Origin: Haemophilus haemolyticus
GTDB lineage: Bacteria > Pseudomonadota > Gammaproteobacteria > Enterobacterales > Pasteurellaceae
DNA: 64,000 bases
NCBI RefSeq assembly: GCF_003352385.1
Contig: NZ_CP031243.1
Coordinates: 1,864,501 to 1,928,500 of the forward strand
Direction: 5' to 3'
Each line of letters begins with the position of its first letter. Positions within the stretch are counted from its first letter, which is position 1. The notes below the pieces were generated by a model. The model did not search any database and was not told the origin of the DNA. It saw only the letters and a program-made list of their open reading frames with translations. Position numbers and translations under genes: made by a program. Of this stretch, positions 54,121 through 63,133 are shown piece by piece.

Positions 54121-54130
54121 AAAAAAAAAA
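54121..54130. repeat. Homopolymer of ten A (T on the minus strand) upstream of the lipoprotein gene
   Basis: On the lipoprotein strand the ten Ts run straight into a possible -35 (TTGTTT), 17 bp before TATTGA. A tract this long can slip, so it might tune the promoter. No second promoter was resolved. Confidence 0.5.
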
Positions 54131-54257
54131 GACAAATGAAAATTATTAACACTTGTTGATTCTAAATACAATTTTCTAAATAAATGGCGTATACAGTCAT
54201 TCCATGTATTTTCATGATAGAATGCCCCTTAAAATTTTTTCACCGCACTTTTTAAGT

Positions 54258-54710
54258 ATGTCGTTACAATTCAATATAATCGCCTTGTTATTGGTGATTT
54301 TAATTATTCTCGGGTTACTCAGTCACAACAGCGCAATTACCATTTCTGCTGCTGTATTACTTATCATGCAGCAAACTTTTTTATCTTCACACATTCCTTT
54401 GCTTGAAAAATATGGCGTTAAAATTGGTATCATTATTTTAACCATTGGGGTTTTAAGCCCCTTAGTTTCAGGGAAAATTCAGTTGCCTGATTTATCAGGT
54501 TTTCTTAGTTGGAAAATGGCACTTTCCATTTCCGTTGGTGTGCTTGTGACATGGCTTGCCGGCAAAGGTATTCCTTTAATGGGAGAACAACCCATTTTAG
54601 TCACTGGCTTGCTTATCGGCACAATTATTGGTGTAGCATTTTTAGGTGGAATTCCCGTTGGCCCACTTATTGCTGCCGGTATATTAGCTTTACTTTTAGG
54701 GAAAATTTAA
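54258..54710 (+). CDS. DUF441 (YeaL-type) membrane protein
   Basis: 150 residues with four hydrophobic segments, starting [19 protein letters not shown]. Conserved DUF441 patches: [19 protein letters not shown] and [21 protein letters not shown] (shortened here to the visible core). Function unknown. An ATG at 54204 is in frame, but the family start and an uptake signal before 54258 favour the shorter form. The stop is followed immediately by the next ATG. Confidence 0.85.
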   Translation: MSLQFNIIALLLVILIILGLLSHNSAITISAAVLLIMQQTFLSSHIPLLEKYGVKIGIIILTIGVLSPLVSGKIQLPDLSGFLSWKMALSISVGVLVTWLAGKGIPLMGEQPILVTGLLIGTIIGVAFLGGIPVGPLIAAGILALLLGKI

Positions 54711-55085
54711 ATGAAAAACAAATACCTTACTCTTGCCGCTTTAAACGGATTCTTCTGTGTCGCACTAGGCGCATTTGCAGCTCATGGCTTAAGCCATATA
54801 TTAGAAGCCAAAGCATTATCATGGATTGATACGGGTTTAAAATATCAAATGTTCCATACTATTGCAGTGCTTGCCGTTGCATTATCTGCTTTACGTGACA
54901 ATAAATTCGCCCGATTATCCATGTCCAATTGGTTAATTGGAACCTTATTATTTAGTGGAAGTTTATACACACTCGCTTTCGGAGCAAGCAATGTAATAGT
55001 GTGGATTACGCCTATTGGCGGAACGTTATTTTTAATCGGATGGATTAGCTTAGCTTACGGAAGTTTCAAAAATAAATCGCTATGA
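54711..55085 (+). CDS. DUF423 (YgdD-type) membrane protein
   Basis: 124 residues with four hydrophobic segments and the family motif LGAFAAHGL near the N-terminus, then YQMFHTIAVLAV and GGTLFLIGW. Function unknown. Starts at the first base after the DUF441 stop and overlaps hrpA by 4 bases (ATGA), so the three form an operon. Confidence 0.87.
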   Translation: MKNKYLTLAALNGFFCVALGAFAAHGLSHILEAKALSWIDTGLKYQMFHTIAVLAVALSALRDNKFARLSMSNWLIGTLLFSGSLYTLAFGASNVIVWITPIGGTLFLIGWISLAYGSFKNKSL

Positions 55086-58000
55086 AAAACAGATCGGTAA
55101 AACACGCATTAACACCTTTACAACAATCTCTTTTTTCTCAATTAAATGACATCATGTTGGTGGATCAACGCCGTTTATCCGCCCGCATTCATGGTATTGG
55201 AAAAATTAAAAGCCAAGAGGCTCAACAAGCTGTTGCCGCAGAAATCCAGCTACAGATTGAACAGGCTCAATTACGAGTAGAAAATCGTAAAAGTGCGGTG
55301 CAAAATCCGATTGTTTTTCCAGAGAGTTTGCCCGTTAGTCAACGCAAAGCAGAAATTCAAAAACTGCTTTCTGAACATCAGGTCATTGTGGTGGCAGGGG
55401 AAACCGGTTCAGGTAAAACCACCCAATTGCCGAAAATGTGTTTGGAATTAGGTTTCGGCAATTTGGGCATGATTGGTCATACTCAGCCTCGCCGTATTGC
55501 CGCTCGTTCGGTGGCGGCGCGTATTGCTGAAGAGTTGAAAACGGAACTTGGAGATTTAGTGGGATATAAAGTTCGTTTTAATGATCAGATTAGCGGCAAC
55601 ACCCAAATCAAGTTAATGACTGACGGGATTCTGCTAGCAGAAATTCAAAACGATCGTTTTCTCAATCAATATTCTTGTTTGATTATTGATGAAGCCCACG
55701 AACGTAGCCTAAATAACGATTTTATTCTCGGTTATCTGAAACAGCTGTTGCCACGTCGTCGTGATTTAAAACTTATCATCACATCCGCGACTATTGATGT
55801 GGAACGTTTTTCTAAACACTTTAACAATGCCCCGATTATCGAAGTCTCGGGCAGAACCTATCCTGTTGAAGTGCGTTATCGTCCCGTAGTGGAAGAAGAC
55901 GATCAAGATCAGCTACAAGGCATTCTCAACGCAGTGGATGAACTGCAAGCAGAAGGCCGTGGCGATATTTTGATCTTTATGAACGGTGAGCGAGAAATTC
56001 GTGATACCGCCGAAGCTTTACAAAAACAAAATCTAAAACACACGGAAATTCTACCGCTCTTTGCACGTCTTTCTGCGCAAGAACAAAATAAAATTTTCCA
56101 TCCGAGCGGATTAAATCGCATCGTGTTGGCGACCAACGTCGCAGAAACCTCATTGACCGTGCCAGGCATTAAATATGTGATTGACCCAGGTACTGCGCGA
56201 ATTTCCCGTTATAGCTATCGCACCAAAGTACAACGTTTACCGATTGAACCCATTTCACAGGCATCTGCTAATCAGCGTAAAGGTCGTTGTGGTCGTGTGA
56301 GTGAAGGGATTTGTATTCGTTTATATTCGGAAGAGGATTTTAATTCTCGTCCGGAGTTTACCGATCCTGAAATCCTGCGCACTAACTTAGCCTCCGTTAT
56401 TTTGCAAATGACGGCATTGGGTTTGGATGATATTGAAGCTTTCCCGTTTGTTGATGCACCGGATAAACGCCATATTCAAGATGGCGTGAAGCTATTGGAA
56501 GAATTAGGTGCATTTGAAATTGTTCGCACCAAAGCGGGCGAGAAGCGTCAATTAACGGCTGCAGGTCGTCAATTATCGCAACTCCCTGTGGATCCACGTT
56601 TAGCGAAAATGTTGTTGAGTGCTGTCTCACAAGGTGCGTTGCATGAAGTGATGATTATTGTTGCCGCGTTATCCATTCAAGATCCACGTGAACGTCCACA
56701 AGAAAAACAGCAAGCTTCCGATGAAAAACATCGTCGTTTTGCCGATAAAAAATCAGATTTCTTGGCGTTATTGAATCTTTGGCATTATGTGCAAGAACAG
56801 CAAAAAGAATTAACAAAAAACCAATTCCGTCGCCAATGCCAAAAGGATTTCTTAAATTATTTACGTATTCGTGAATGGCAAGATATTTATCATCAAATTC
56901 GTTTAACCGTCCGTGAAATGGGCTTGCCGATTAATTCCGAAAAAGCAGAGTATCAGCAAATTCATACCGCACTTTTAAGCGGTTTGCTTTCTCATATCGG
57001 TTTAAAAGAAGCGGAGAAACAACAATATCTTGGCGCACGTAATGCCCATTTTGCAATTTTCCCCAATTCTGTGCTTTTCAAAAAACAACCGAAATGGGTG
57101 ATGGCGGCAGAGTTAGTGGAAACCTCCAAACTTTGGGGGCGTATGGTGGCGGAAATCGAGCCAGAATGGATTGAGCCACTTGCCGAGCATTTGATAAAAA
57201 AATCCTATTCTGAACCTCGATGGTCGAAATCTCGTGGCGCCGTGATTGCAGATGAAAAAGTCACGCTTTACGGTGTGCCGATTGTGGCTGGGCGACCAGT
57301 GAATTACGGTACTATTGATCCAACGGCAAGCCGTGAGATCTTTATTCAATCTGCCTTAGTGGAAGGGGATTGGAATACCAAACATAAATTCTTCAAAGAA
57401 AATCAACGACTCGTTCGAGAAGTGGAAGAGTTGGAACACAAAAGCCGCCGCCGCGATATTTTGGTGGATGATCGCACGCTTTTTGAATTTTACGATCAGC
57501 GTATTGGCACGGAAGTAGTTTCCCAAAAACATTTTGATACCTGGTGGAAAAAGGCGCAGCAAAAAGATCCTGAATTGCTTAATTTTGAACGTTCATTCTT
57601 GATTAATGATGATGCGGAACAAGTGAGCAAGCTGGATTTTCCGAATTTCTGGCATCAAGGTAATTTGAAACTCAAATTAACTTATCAATTTGAACCAGGT
57701 AGCGATGCGGACGGGGTGACCGTGCATATTCCGTTGCCGTTGCTCAATCAAGTGGAAATGACGGGTTTTGACTGGCAAATTCCAGGCTTGCGTGAAGAAT
57801 TGGTGATTGCGTTGATTAAATCGCTGCCGAAATCTTATCGTCGTAATTTTGTACCTGCACCTAATTATGCCCAAGCCTTTTTAGGGCGTGCCGTGCCGTT
57901 GGAAAAACCGTTGTTGGATACGTTGATTTATGAATTGCGCCGCATGACGGGTGTCTCCGTAGAAGCGGAACATTGGAATTGGGAACAAATCCCAAGCCAT

Positions 58001-59002
58001 TTAAAAATGACGTTCCGCGTGGTGGATGAAAACGGCAAGAAAATCGCCGAATCCATGAATTTGGACGAGCTGAAATTTAGCTTAAAAGATCGTGTGCAAG
58101 AAAGCATTTCTGCTGTAGCAGATGATGGCATTGAGCAAAGCGGGCTGCATATTTGGAGCTTTGCAGATTTACCACAATGTTACGAACAAAAACAACGTGG
58201 TTTTAGCGTCAAAGCGTTTCCAGCTATTGTAGATGAAAAAGATGCGGTTGGTATCAAACTGTTTGAAACAGAATTTGAGCAAGCAGTAGCAATGCAACAA
58301 GGTTTGCGCCGCTTATTGTTGCTCAATGTACCGTCACCGATTAAATATCTGCATGAAAAATTACCGAATAAAGCTAAATTGGGTCTGTATTTTACTCCGT
58401 TCGGTCGTGTGTTGGATTTGATTGATGACTGTATCGCTTGTGCGGTAGATAAACTGATTGCCGATTTTGGCGGTTTTGTGTGGGATGAAGCAGGCTTTGA
58501 AAAATTACGAGATTTCGTGCGAGAAAACCTTAACGAAGTGACCGTGGATATTGCGCAGAAAGTAGAGAAAATCCTATCCCTTAACCATGCCTTAAACCAA
58601 CGTTTAAAAGGCAAAATGGATTTCACTATGGCCTTTGCATTTTCCGATATTAAGGCGCAATTAAGCGGGCTGATTTATCTAGGTTTTGTGCAAAAGAGCG
58701 GTTATGATCGCCTACCGGATTTACAGCGTTATCTGCAAGCGGTAGATAAACGCATTGATAAACTGGCTCAAGATGTAAATCGCGATCGTGCTGCGATGCT
58801 ACGCGTGGAACAGGTACAACAAGCCTACCAGCAACTTCTTGCCAAGCTACCAAAATCCAAACCGATTTCGGATGAGGTAGCGGAGATCCGCTATATGATC
58901 GAAGAATTGCGAGTGAGTTTATTTGCCCAGCAGTTGGGGACGAAGTATCAGGTGTCGGAGAAGAGGGTGTTGGTTGCTTTAAAGAACGCATTTGAATTGT
59001 GA
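55082..59002 (+). CDS. hrpA: ATP-dependent RNA helicase HrpA
   Basis: DEAH-box helicase of 1306 residues acting on mRNA and stalled, collided ribosomes. Walker A GETGSGKTTQ (about residue 105), DEAHERS, SATID, NVAETSLTVPG and QRKGRCGRVSEG motifs; HA2 and OB domains follow, then the long HrpA-specific C-terminal region (DUF3418). Ends VSLFAQQLGTKYQVSEKR and NAFEL. Two uptake signals in the gene. A diverged second copy of its last 30 codons occurs at about 60526-60623, indicating that the 3' end was replaced when the downstream cassette arrived. Confidence 0.96.
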   Translation: MKNRSVKHALTPLQQSLFSQLNDIMLVDQRRLSARIHGIGKIKSQEAQQAVAAEIQLQIEQAQLRVENRKSAVQNPIVFPESLPVSQRKAEIQKLLSEHQVIVVAGETGSGKTTQLPKMCLELGFGNLGMIGHTQPRRIAARSVAARIAEELKTELGDLVGYKVRFNDQISGNTQIKLMTDGILLAEIQNDRFLNQYSCLIIDEAHERSLNNDFILGYLKQLLPRRRDLKLIITSATIDVERFSKHFNNAPIIEVSGRTYPVEVRYRPVVEEDDQDQLQGILNAVDELQAEGRGDILIFMNGEREIRDTAEALQKQNLKHTEILPLFARLSAQEQNKIFHPSGLNRIVLATNVAETSLTVPGIKYVIDPGTARISRYSYRTKVQRLPIEPISQASANQRKGRCGRVSEGICIRLYSEEDFNSRPEFTDPEILRTNLASVILQMTALGLDDIEAFPFVDAPDKRHIQDGVKLLEELGAFEIVRTKAGEKRQLTAAGRQLSQLPVDPRLAKMLLSAVSQGALHEVMIIVAALSIQDPRERPQEKQQASDEKHRRFADKKSDFLALLNLWHYVQEQQKELTKNQFRRQCQKDFLNYLRIREWQDIYHQIRLTVREMGLPINSEKAEYQQIHTALLSGLLSHIGLKEAEKQQYLGARNAHFAIFPNSVLFKKQPKWVMAAELVETSKLWGRMVAEIEPEWIEPLAEHLIKKSYSEPRWSKSRGAVIADEKVTLYGVPIVAGRPVNYGTIDPTASREIFIQSALVEGDWNTKHKFFKENQRLVREVEELEHKSRRRDILVDDRTLFEFYDQRIGTEVVSQKHFDTWWKKAQQKDPELLNFERSFLINDDAEQVSKLDFPNFWHQGNLKLKLTYQFEPGSDADGVTVHIPLPLLNQVEMTGFDWQIPGLREELVIALIKSLPKSYRRNFVPAPNYAQAFLGRAVPLEKPLLDTLIYELRRMTGVSVEAEHWNWEQIPSHLKMTFRVVDENGKKIAESMNLDELKFSLKDRVQESISAVADDGIEQSGLHIWSFADLPQCYEQKQRGFSVKAFPAIVDEKDAVGIKLFETEFEQAVAMQQGLRRLLLLNVPSPIKYLHEKLPNKAKLGLYFTPFGRVLDLIDDCIACAVDKLIADFGGFVWDEAGFEKLRDFVRENLNEVTVDIAQKVEKILSLNHALNQRLKGKMDFTMAFAFSDIKAQLSGLIYLGFVQKSGYDRLPDLQRYLQAVDKRIDKLAQDVNRDRAAMLRVEQVQQAYQQLLAKLPKSKPISDEVAEIRYMIEELRVSLFAQQLGTKYQVSEKRVLVALKNAFEL

Positions 59003-59020
59003 TATTAGTCAGATTATACT
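58992..59020 (+). promoter_or_regulatory. Promoter of the phosphoribosyltransferase/SLOG pair, inside the end of hrpA
   Basis: TTGAAT (58992-58997) and TATACT (59015-59020), exactly 17 bp apart, each one base from consensus. The start near 59027 leaves about 24 bases before the ATG at 59051 and rules out the in-frame ATG at 59024. Confidence 0.68.
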
Positions 59021-59050
59021 TTTGTGAGTATTTTTAGGAGGCTTAGATAT

Positions 59051-59623
59051 ATGACAATAGAATTAAAAGGGAATTGGAATCAGGGTTTTGCGTATGATAA
59101 CCATATAGTTGAAAGTACATTTCTAGGTTATGATGAATATAACCATGAAAAATTTGATAATTCGCGAAGCGCAATGGGGGAACTGGTTTATCAACTTAAG
59201 TATCGAAATGATATTAGCAAAGTAGGATTTATCATTGAATTACTGTTAAATGGTTTTTCAGGTTGGGATTATTTTGATTACATTATCCCAGCTCCTTTTT
59301 CTCAACAGCGAGTAAATCAACCTGTTGTATTAATATCACAGGAACTATCAAATAGGGTTAATGTTCCTTTTTTACAGGCTTTATATAGGGATACTGTAGC
59401 GGGTATTCCTTTAAAGAATATCAATGACAGGAATGAAAAATTAGATTTGTTAGTTAAATCAATTAAGATTTTGAATAATGATTTAATTAAAGGAAAGAAT
59501 ATATTACTAATAGATGATCTTTTTAGAAGTGGTGCTACATTAACAGCATCGACTGATATTTTATTAAAAAATGGTGCTAAATCTGTTTGTGTATTAGCAA
59601 TGACTAAAACAAAGAGAGGGTAA
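59051..59623 (+). CDS. Phosphoribosyltransferase-family protein (ComF-like)
   Basis: 190 residues. The type I phosphoribosyltransferase PRPP loop is clear: ILLIDDLFRSGATLTAS (about 155-171), with two acidic residues then RSGAT. The N-terminal half (YQLKYRNDISKVGF and DYIIPAPFSQQR) matches the hood region of ComF-like proteins, but the zinc-finger cysteines of competence ComF are absent. AGGAGG ribosome-binding site before ATG 59051-59053. Partner gene is 4 bases downstream. AT-rich, with no uptake signal. Substrate unknown; it may act on a nucleobase or nucleotide recognised by its SLOG-like partner. Confidence 0.75.
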   Translation: MTIELKGNWNQGFAYDNHIVESTFLGYDEYNHEKFDNSRSAMGELVYQLKYRNDISKVGFIIELLLNGFSGWDYFDYIIPAPFSQQRVNQPVVLISQELSNRVNVPFLQALYRDTVAGIPLKNINDRNEKLDLLVKSIKILNNDLIKGKNILLIDDLFRSGATLTASTDILLKNGAKSVCVLAMTKTKRG

Positions 59624-59627
59624 GTTT

Positions 59628-60179
59628 ATGTGTACTATTTTTATTTCTGGTTCTAGGAATGTTAAATCTTTAAATATAGAGATTCAGGATAGACTAAATA
59701 ATATATTAGCTAATAATTTTCTTATAATTATTGGAGATGCTAATGGTGTAGATAAAGCTGTTCAGCAATTTCTAGTAGAGAAGGGATACCATACAGTTGA
59801 AGTATATTGTTCTGGTAATAGTTGCCGAAATAATTTAGGTAATTGGAATTCTAAGTATATAGATGTTAAAGCTAAAGGTAGATTGTTTTATGAGGCAAAG
59901 GATAAAGAAATGGCACAAATAGCAGATTATGGATTTGTTATTTGGGATGGAGGGAGTATAGGTTCATTAAATAATATTGCTGAGTTAGTTTCTCAAGATA
60001 AAAAATCCTTAGTATATTATTTGCCTAAGAGAGACTTTGTAATAGTAAAGTCAAATGAAAATTTAAAATCATTACTAGAAAATAGTACTCCAGATTTATT
60101 AAATAAGATTAAAGAAAAAGGTTCTTTTTATCTAAAAAAATGTATCAATAAACAAGAAGAACTACATTTTAGTAGTTAG
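59628..60179 (+). CDS. SLOG-like Rossmann-fold protein paired with the phosphoribosyltransferase
   Basis: 183 residues starting MCTIFISGSRNVKSLN. The segment IIGDANGVDKAVQQFL resembles the nucleotide-binding G(D/G)AxGxD loop of SLOG/YspA (DUF2493) proteins, and DYGFVIWDGGSIGSLNNIAEL is the matching second loop (WDG.S.GS). SLOG domains bind nucleotides or nucleotide-derived ligands and recur in defence and stress systems. Strong AGAGAGGG ribosome-binding site. The AT-rich composition matches its partner. Function undetermined. Confidence 0.7.
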   Translation: MCTIFISGSRNVKSLNIEIQDRLNNILANNFLIIIGDANGVDKAVQQFLVEKGYHTVEVYCSGNSCRNNLGNWNSKYIDVKAKGRLFYEAKDKEMAQIADYGFVIWDGGSIGSLNNIAELVSQDKKSLVYYLPKRDFVIVKSNENLKSLLENSTPDLLNKIKEKGSFYLKKCINKQEELHFSS

Positions 60180-60218
60180 TTCTCCCACGATAGTACAAGT
60201 ATCCCCCCAAGATAGCGT

Positions 60219-60261
60219 AAGCGTCCACGCTTGTGCTTATGTGCTCCAAGCGAGGACGCTT
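60219..60261. repeat. Intergenic dyad (long inverted repeat)
   Basis: AAGCGTCCaCGCTTG (60219-60233) and CAAGCGaGGACGCTT (60247-60261) form a 14-bp stem with one A/A mismatch and a 13-base loop. It follows the SLOG-like gene by 40 bp and may act as its terminator; it has the look of a dispersed intergenic dyad element. Confidence 0.7.
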
Positions 60262-60339
60262 GAACCACCGTTTGTTTTTTTAAAGTGCGGTCATTTTTTC
60301 AACCTCAAAAAACACTTTCAAAATCCATCACACTTTTGC

Positions 60340-60480
60340 TTATCGAAACCCCACATAAATCTTCTTTCCTAATCCTTCTGCAATACGTTGTAAAAAGGCA
60401 AGTGATAGGTTGTGGTTGCTGATTCAAAACGGCTGATGGTACTTTGGGCGATGCCGTTTTTTTTCGGAAAAACCGTTTTG
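60340..60480 (-). pseudogene. Remnant of an XRE-type HTH regulator (HigA-like antitoxin)
   Basis: On the minus strand one frame reads GIAQSTISRFESATTT, the recognition helix of an XRE HTH domain. After a single-base shift the next frame reads SLAFLQRIAEGLGKKIYV then GFR and a stop at 60340-60342, the usual continuation in HigA/RelB-associated HTH antitoxins. The N-terminal third and any toxin partner are missing. Confidence 0.65.
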
Positions 60481-60525
60481 GATGAACTACTATTATTGGC
60501 GTAATTTAATGAATAAATTTGATAC

Positions 60526-60623
60526 GTGATAGAAAATTACCAGTCAGTTTATTTGCGCAACAGCTAGGAACAAAATATCAAATACCGGATAAAAGAATAG
60601 AAAATATTATTAGTCAATGTTAA
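60526..60623 (+). pseudogene. Diverged leftover copy of the hrpA 3' end
   Basis: The frame reads LPVSLFAQQLGTKYQIPDK and continues RIENIISQC to a stop at 60621-60623. Thirteen consecutive residues (VSLFAQQLGTKYQ) are identical to the end of HrpA at about 58914-58952, with silent differences in DNA. No helicase body precedes it. It marks where hrpA ended before the intervening 1.5 kb was inserted or exchanged. Confidence 0.8.
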
Positions 60624-60710
60624 TGATAATAATACTCAAAATTAAGGCGGTATAAACCGCCTTAATTTATTCCAAATAATGCATACCTCTTTGTAAGTAT
60701 TTTAAGAAAT

Positions 60711-60732
60711 AATGTTGATCAATCTCACATTT
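60711..60732 (+). promoter_or_regulatory. CRP/FNR-type site upstream of nrfA
   Basis: AATGTTGATCAATCTCACATTT agrees with the 22-bp CRP consensus at 16 positions by my count, and its TTGATCAATCTCA part fits the FNR pattern TTGATnnnnATCAA at 8 of 10. The centre is about 61 bp before a start inferred from TATCTT (60769-60774), a class I activator position. nrf genes are known FNR/NarP targets in Haemophilus. Confidence 0.45.
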
Positions 60733-60879
60733 TTTAATTCTGCGAGTAGAAAAACTTTTTTCTTTTGGTATCTTACGCGCGAATGAATCTATATCCACAT
60801 ATTCTTTGTGGGATTAAGAATAATTCTCAACTTTCTATTTAACCTAACTTTTTTTATTACAACAAATGGAGTGATTATC

Positions 60880-62406
60880 GTGAACGCATTCAAAAAAAGC
60901 CTCATTGTGGCAGCGTCTTTCGCGAGTTTAAGCTTATTTAACTCAGCGGTAGCTGATATGGTTTATAAGCCATTAGAACAACCTGTTGAACCAGTAAAAC
61001 CAGATTTGAAAATTGAATCTGTAAATGAAAAATTTGCAGAAAAATATCCAAATCAATATAACAGCTGGCGTTCAACTGCAAACGGCAACGGCGAAAAAAT
61101 TATTTATGCCGATGAAGAAAACCCACGCCTAATTGTACTTTGGGGCGGTTATGCGTTTGCAAAAGAATATAACGCACCACGTGGTCACTTTTATGCGGTA
61201 ACGGATGTACGTAATATTCTACGTACTGGTGCACCAAAAACTGCAAATGATGGTCCACAACCAATGGCATGTTGGACATGTAAAGGCCCAGATGTTCCAC
61301 GTTTAATCGCGGAATGGGGTGAAAAAGATTATTTCAATGCGAAATGGGCAAAAGGCGGTCCAGAAATCGTGAACTCAATCGGCTGTGCTGACTGTCACGA
61401 TACGACCTCTAAAGATTTTGCAGAAGGCAAACCTGCATTACGTATTGCTCGTCCACACGTATTACGCGCGCTTGACGCTTTAGAAAAAGCAACTGCTGAA
61501 AAAGATAAAGCAGAAGGTCGCCCACACAATAATTTAAGTTTCAACACTGCAGCTCGTACTGAAAAACGCGCTGAAATCTGTGCAAACTGTCACGTTGAAT
61601 ATTACTTCGCAGGCGATATCAAACAAGTAACCTTCCCTTGGAATAAAGGTCAAACCGTTGATGATATTGAAAAATATTACGATGAAATCGGCTTCAGCGA
61701 CTGGACTCATAGCCTTTCTAAAGCACCAATGTTAAAAGCTCAACACCCTGACTTTGAGATTTGGTCTTTAGGTATGCACGGTAAAAACGGTGTAACTTGT
61801 GTAGACTGCCACATGCCAAAAGTACAAGGTAAAGACGGTAAAGTTTATACTGATCACCAAATCCAAAACCCATTCGATGCATTTGACCGCACTTGTGCAA
61901 ATTGTCACGATCAAAGCAAAGAAAAATTACGCGATATCGTCACTTCACGTAAAAAAGAAGTGAAAGATGTAATGGGTCGTTTAGAAGAGCAAGTTGTTAA
62001 AGCTCACTTTGAAGCGAAAGCTGCTTGGGATGCAGGTGCAACTAAAGAAGAAATGGAAGCGGCATTAATGGATATTCGTCATGCTCAATGGCGTTGGGAT
62101 TATGCTGCAGCAAGCCACGGTGGCCATATGCACGCACCTGAAGTCATGCTTCGTGTATTAGGTTCTGGCTTAGATAAAGCGGCTGATGCTCGTACTAAAC
62201 TTGCAGCAATCTTAACTAAACACGGTGTGAAAACTCCAGTTCAAATCCCAGATATTTCAACAGCTGATAAAGCGTGGAAAGTAATGGGGATTGATATCGA
62301 AAAAGAACGCAAAGCTAAAGAAGAATTCTTAAAAACTGTGGTACCACAATGGGAACAACAAGCTAAAGAAAAAGGCTTATTAGTTGATCCACCAGCACAA
62401 AAATAA
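60880..62406 (+). CDS. nrfA: Cytochrome c552 nitrite reductase, catalytic subunit
   Basis: Periplasmic pentahaem enzyme reducing nitrite to ammonium with six electrons, used in anaerobic respiration. Haem motifs in order: CWTCK (the active-site haem with lysine as ligand, hallmark of NrfA), CADCH, CANCH, CVDCH, CANCH. A signal peptide starts [20 protein letters not shown]. The start is a GTG at 60880-60882 with GGAG upstream, giving 508 aa; an upstream ATG at 60808 would add an unrelated extension. First gene of nrfABCD. One uptake signal occurs in the gene. Confidence 0.97.
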   Translation: MNAFKKSLIVAASFASLSLFNSAVADMVYKPLEQPVEPVKPDLKIESVNEKFAEKYPNQYNSWRSTANGNGEKIIYADEENPRLIVLWGGYAFAKEYNAPRGHFYAVTDVRNILRTGAPKTANDGPQPMACWTCKGPDVPRLIAEWGEKDYFNAKWAKGGPEIVNSIGCADCHDTTSKDFAEGKPALRIARPHVLRALDALEKATAEKDKAEGRPHNNLSFNTAARTEKRAEICANCHVEYYFAGDIKQVTFPWNKGQTVDDIEKYYDEIGFSDWTHSLSKAPMLKAQHPDFEIWSLGMHGKNGVTCVDCHMPKVQGKDGKVYTDHQIQNPFDAFDRTCANCHDQSKEKLRDIVTSRKKEVKDVMGRLEEQVVKAHFEAKAAWDAGATKEEMEAALMDIRHAQWRWDYAAASHGGHMHAPEVMLRVLGSGLDKAADARTKLAAILTKHGVKTPVQIPDISTADKAWKVMGIDIEKERKAKEEFLKTVVPQWEQQAKEKGLLVDPPAQK

Positions 62407-62417
62407 ATGAAAAATCC

Positions 62418-62451
62418 ACCGCACTTTTAAGTGCAAACTGAAAAGTGCGGT
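62418..62451 (+). terminator. Inverted uptake-signal pair between nrfA and nrfB
   Basis: ACCGCACTTTT (62418-62428) pairs with AAAAGTGCGGT (62441-62451), exit GATTTTC. Probably a partial terminator or mRNA-stabilising hairpin giving more NrfA than NrfBCD. Confidence 0.8.
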
Positions 62452-62482
62452 GATTTTCAAGGTCAAATTTGAGGTAACCCAA

Positions 62483-63133
62483 ATGAATTTAACTTCTTTA
62501 ATCAACAAATCTGCAAAAGCGTTAGCGTTAAGTGCGGCATTTGTAGCTGCGCCATTTTTGGCTCATGCTGGTGATGCACAAAAACCTGCGGATCATTTTA
62601 CTTATGAACCGCAATTAGATAACCAACGCGATCCAAATCAATATTGTGCTAAATGCCATAAATTTGACAAAGTAGATAAAAACCAAACTGTAGATCAGTC
62701 TGGTGGCGAACTCCACTTTGGTAAATTCCATGGTGCACACTTAGATAAGAAAAATCCAAATAACGGTAAAGCAATTACTTGTGTAAGCTGTCATGGTAAC
62801 ATTTCTGAAAACCACCGTCGTGGTGCTAAAGATGTTATGCGTTTTGAAGGGGATATTTTCGGTAATAAAAAACCGATGTATTCAGTTCAAGAACAAAACC
62901 AAGTTTGTTTTGCTTGTCACCAACCTGACAAACTTCGTGAAAAACTATGGGCGCATGATGTACACGCAATGAAATTACCTTGTGCAAGTTGCCATACTCT
63001 TCACCCTAAAGAAGACGCAATGAAAGGTATTCAACCAAAACAACGCGTTAAACTTTGCGTAGATTGCCATGGTGAACAACAAAAACGTAAAGCAGAACAA
63101 GATAAACTAACCGAACAAAAGGATAAAAAATGA
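62483..63133 (+). CDS. nrfB: Pentahaem cytochrome c NrfB
   Basis: Periplasmic electron donor to NrfA. Five CxxCH motifs are visible (CAKCH, CVSCH, CFACH, CASCH, CVDCH) after a signal peptide ending AHA. 216 aa from ATG 62483-62485, preceded by GAGGT; a longer frame to 62450 includes part of the uptake-signal hairpin and is rejected. Overlaps nrfC by 4 bases. Confidence 0.95.
   Translation: MNLTSLINKSAKALALSAAFVAAPFLAHAGDAQKPADHFTYEPQLDNQRDPNQYCAKCHKFDKVDKNQTVDQSGGELHFGKFHGAHLDKKNPNNGKAITCVSCHGNISENHRRGAKDVMRFEGDIFGNKKPMYSVQEQNQVCFACHQPDKLREKLWAHDVHAMKLPCASCHTLHPKEDAMKGIQPKQRVKLCVDCHGEQQKRKAEQDKLTEQKDKK

Noticed and set aside
59024..59050. Earlier in-frame ATG for the phosphoribosyltransferase
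   Set aside because: It precedes the predicted transcription start and lacks a Shine-Dalgarno, whereas ATG 59051 follows AGGAGG.
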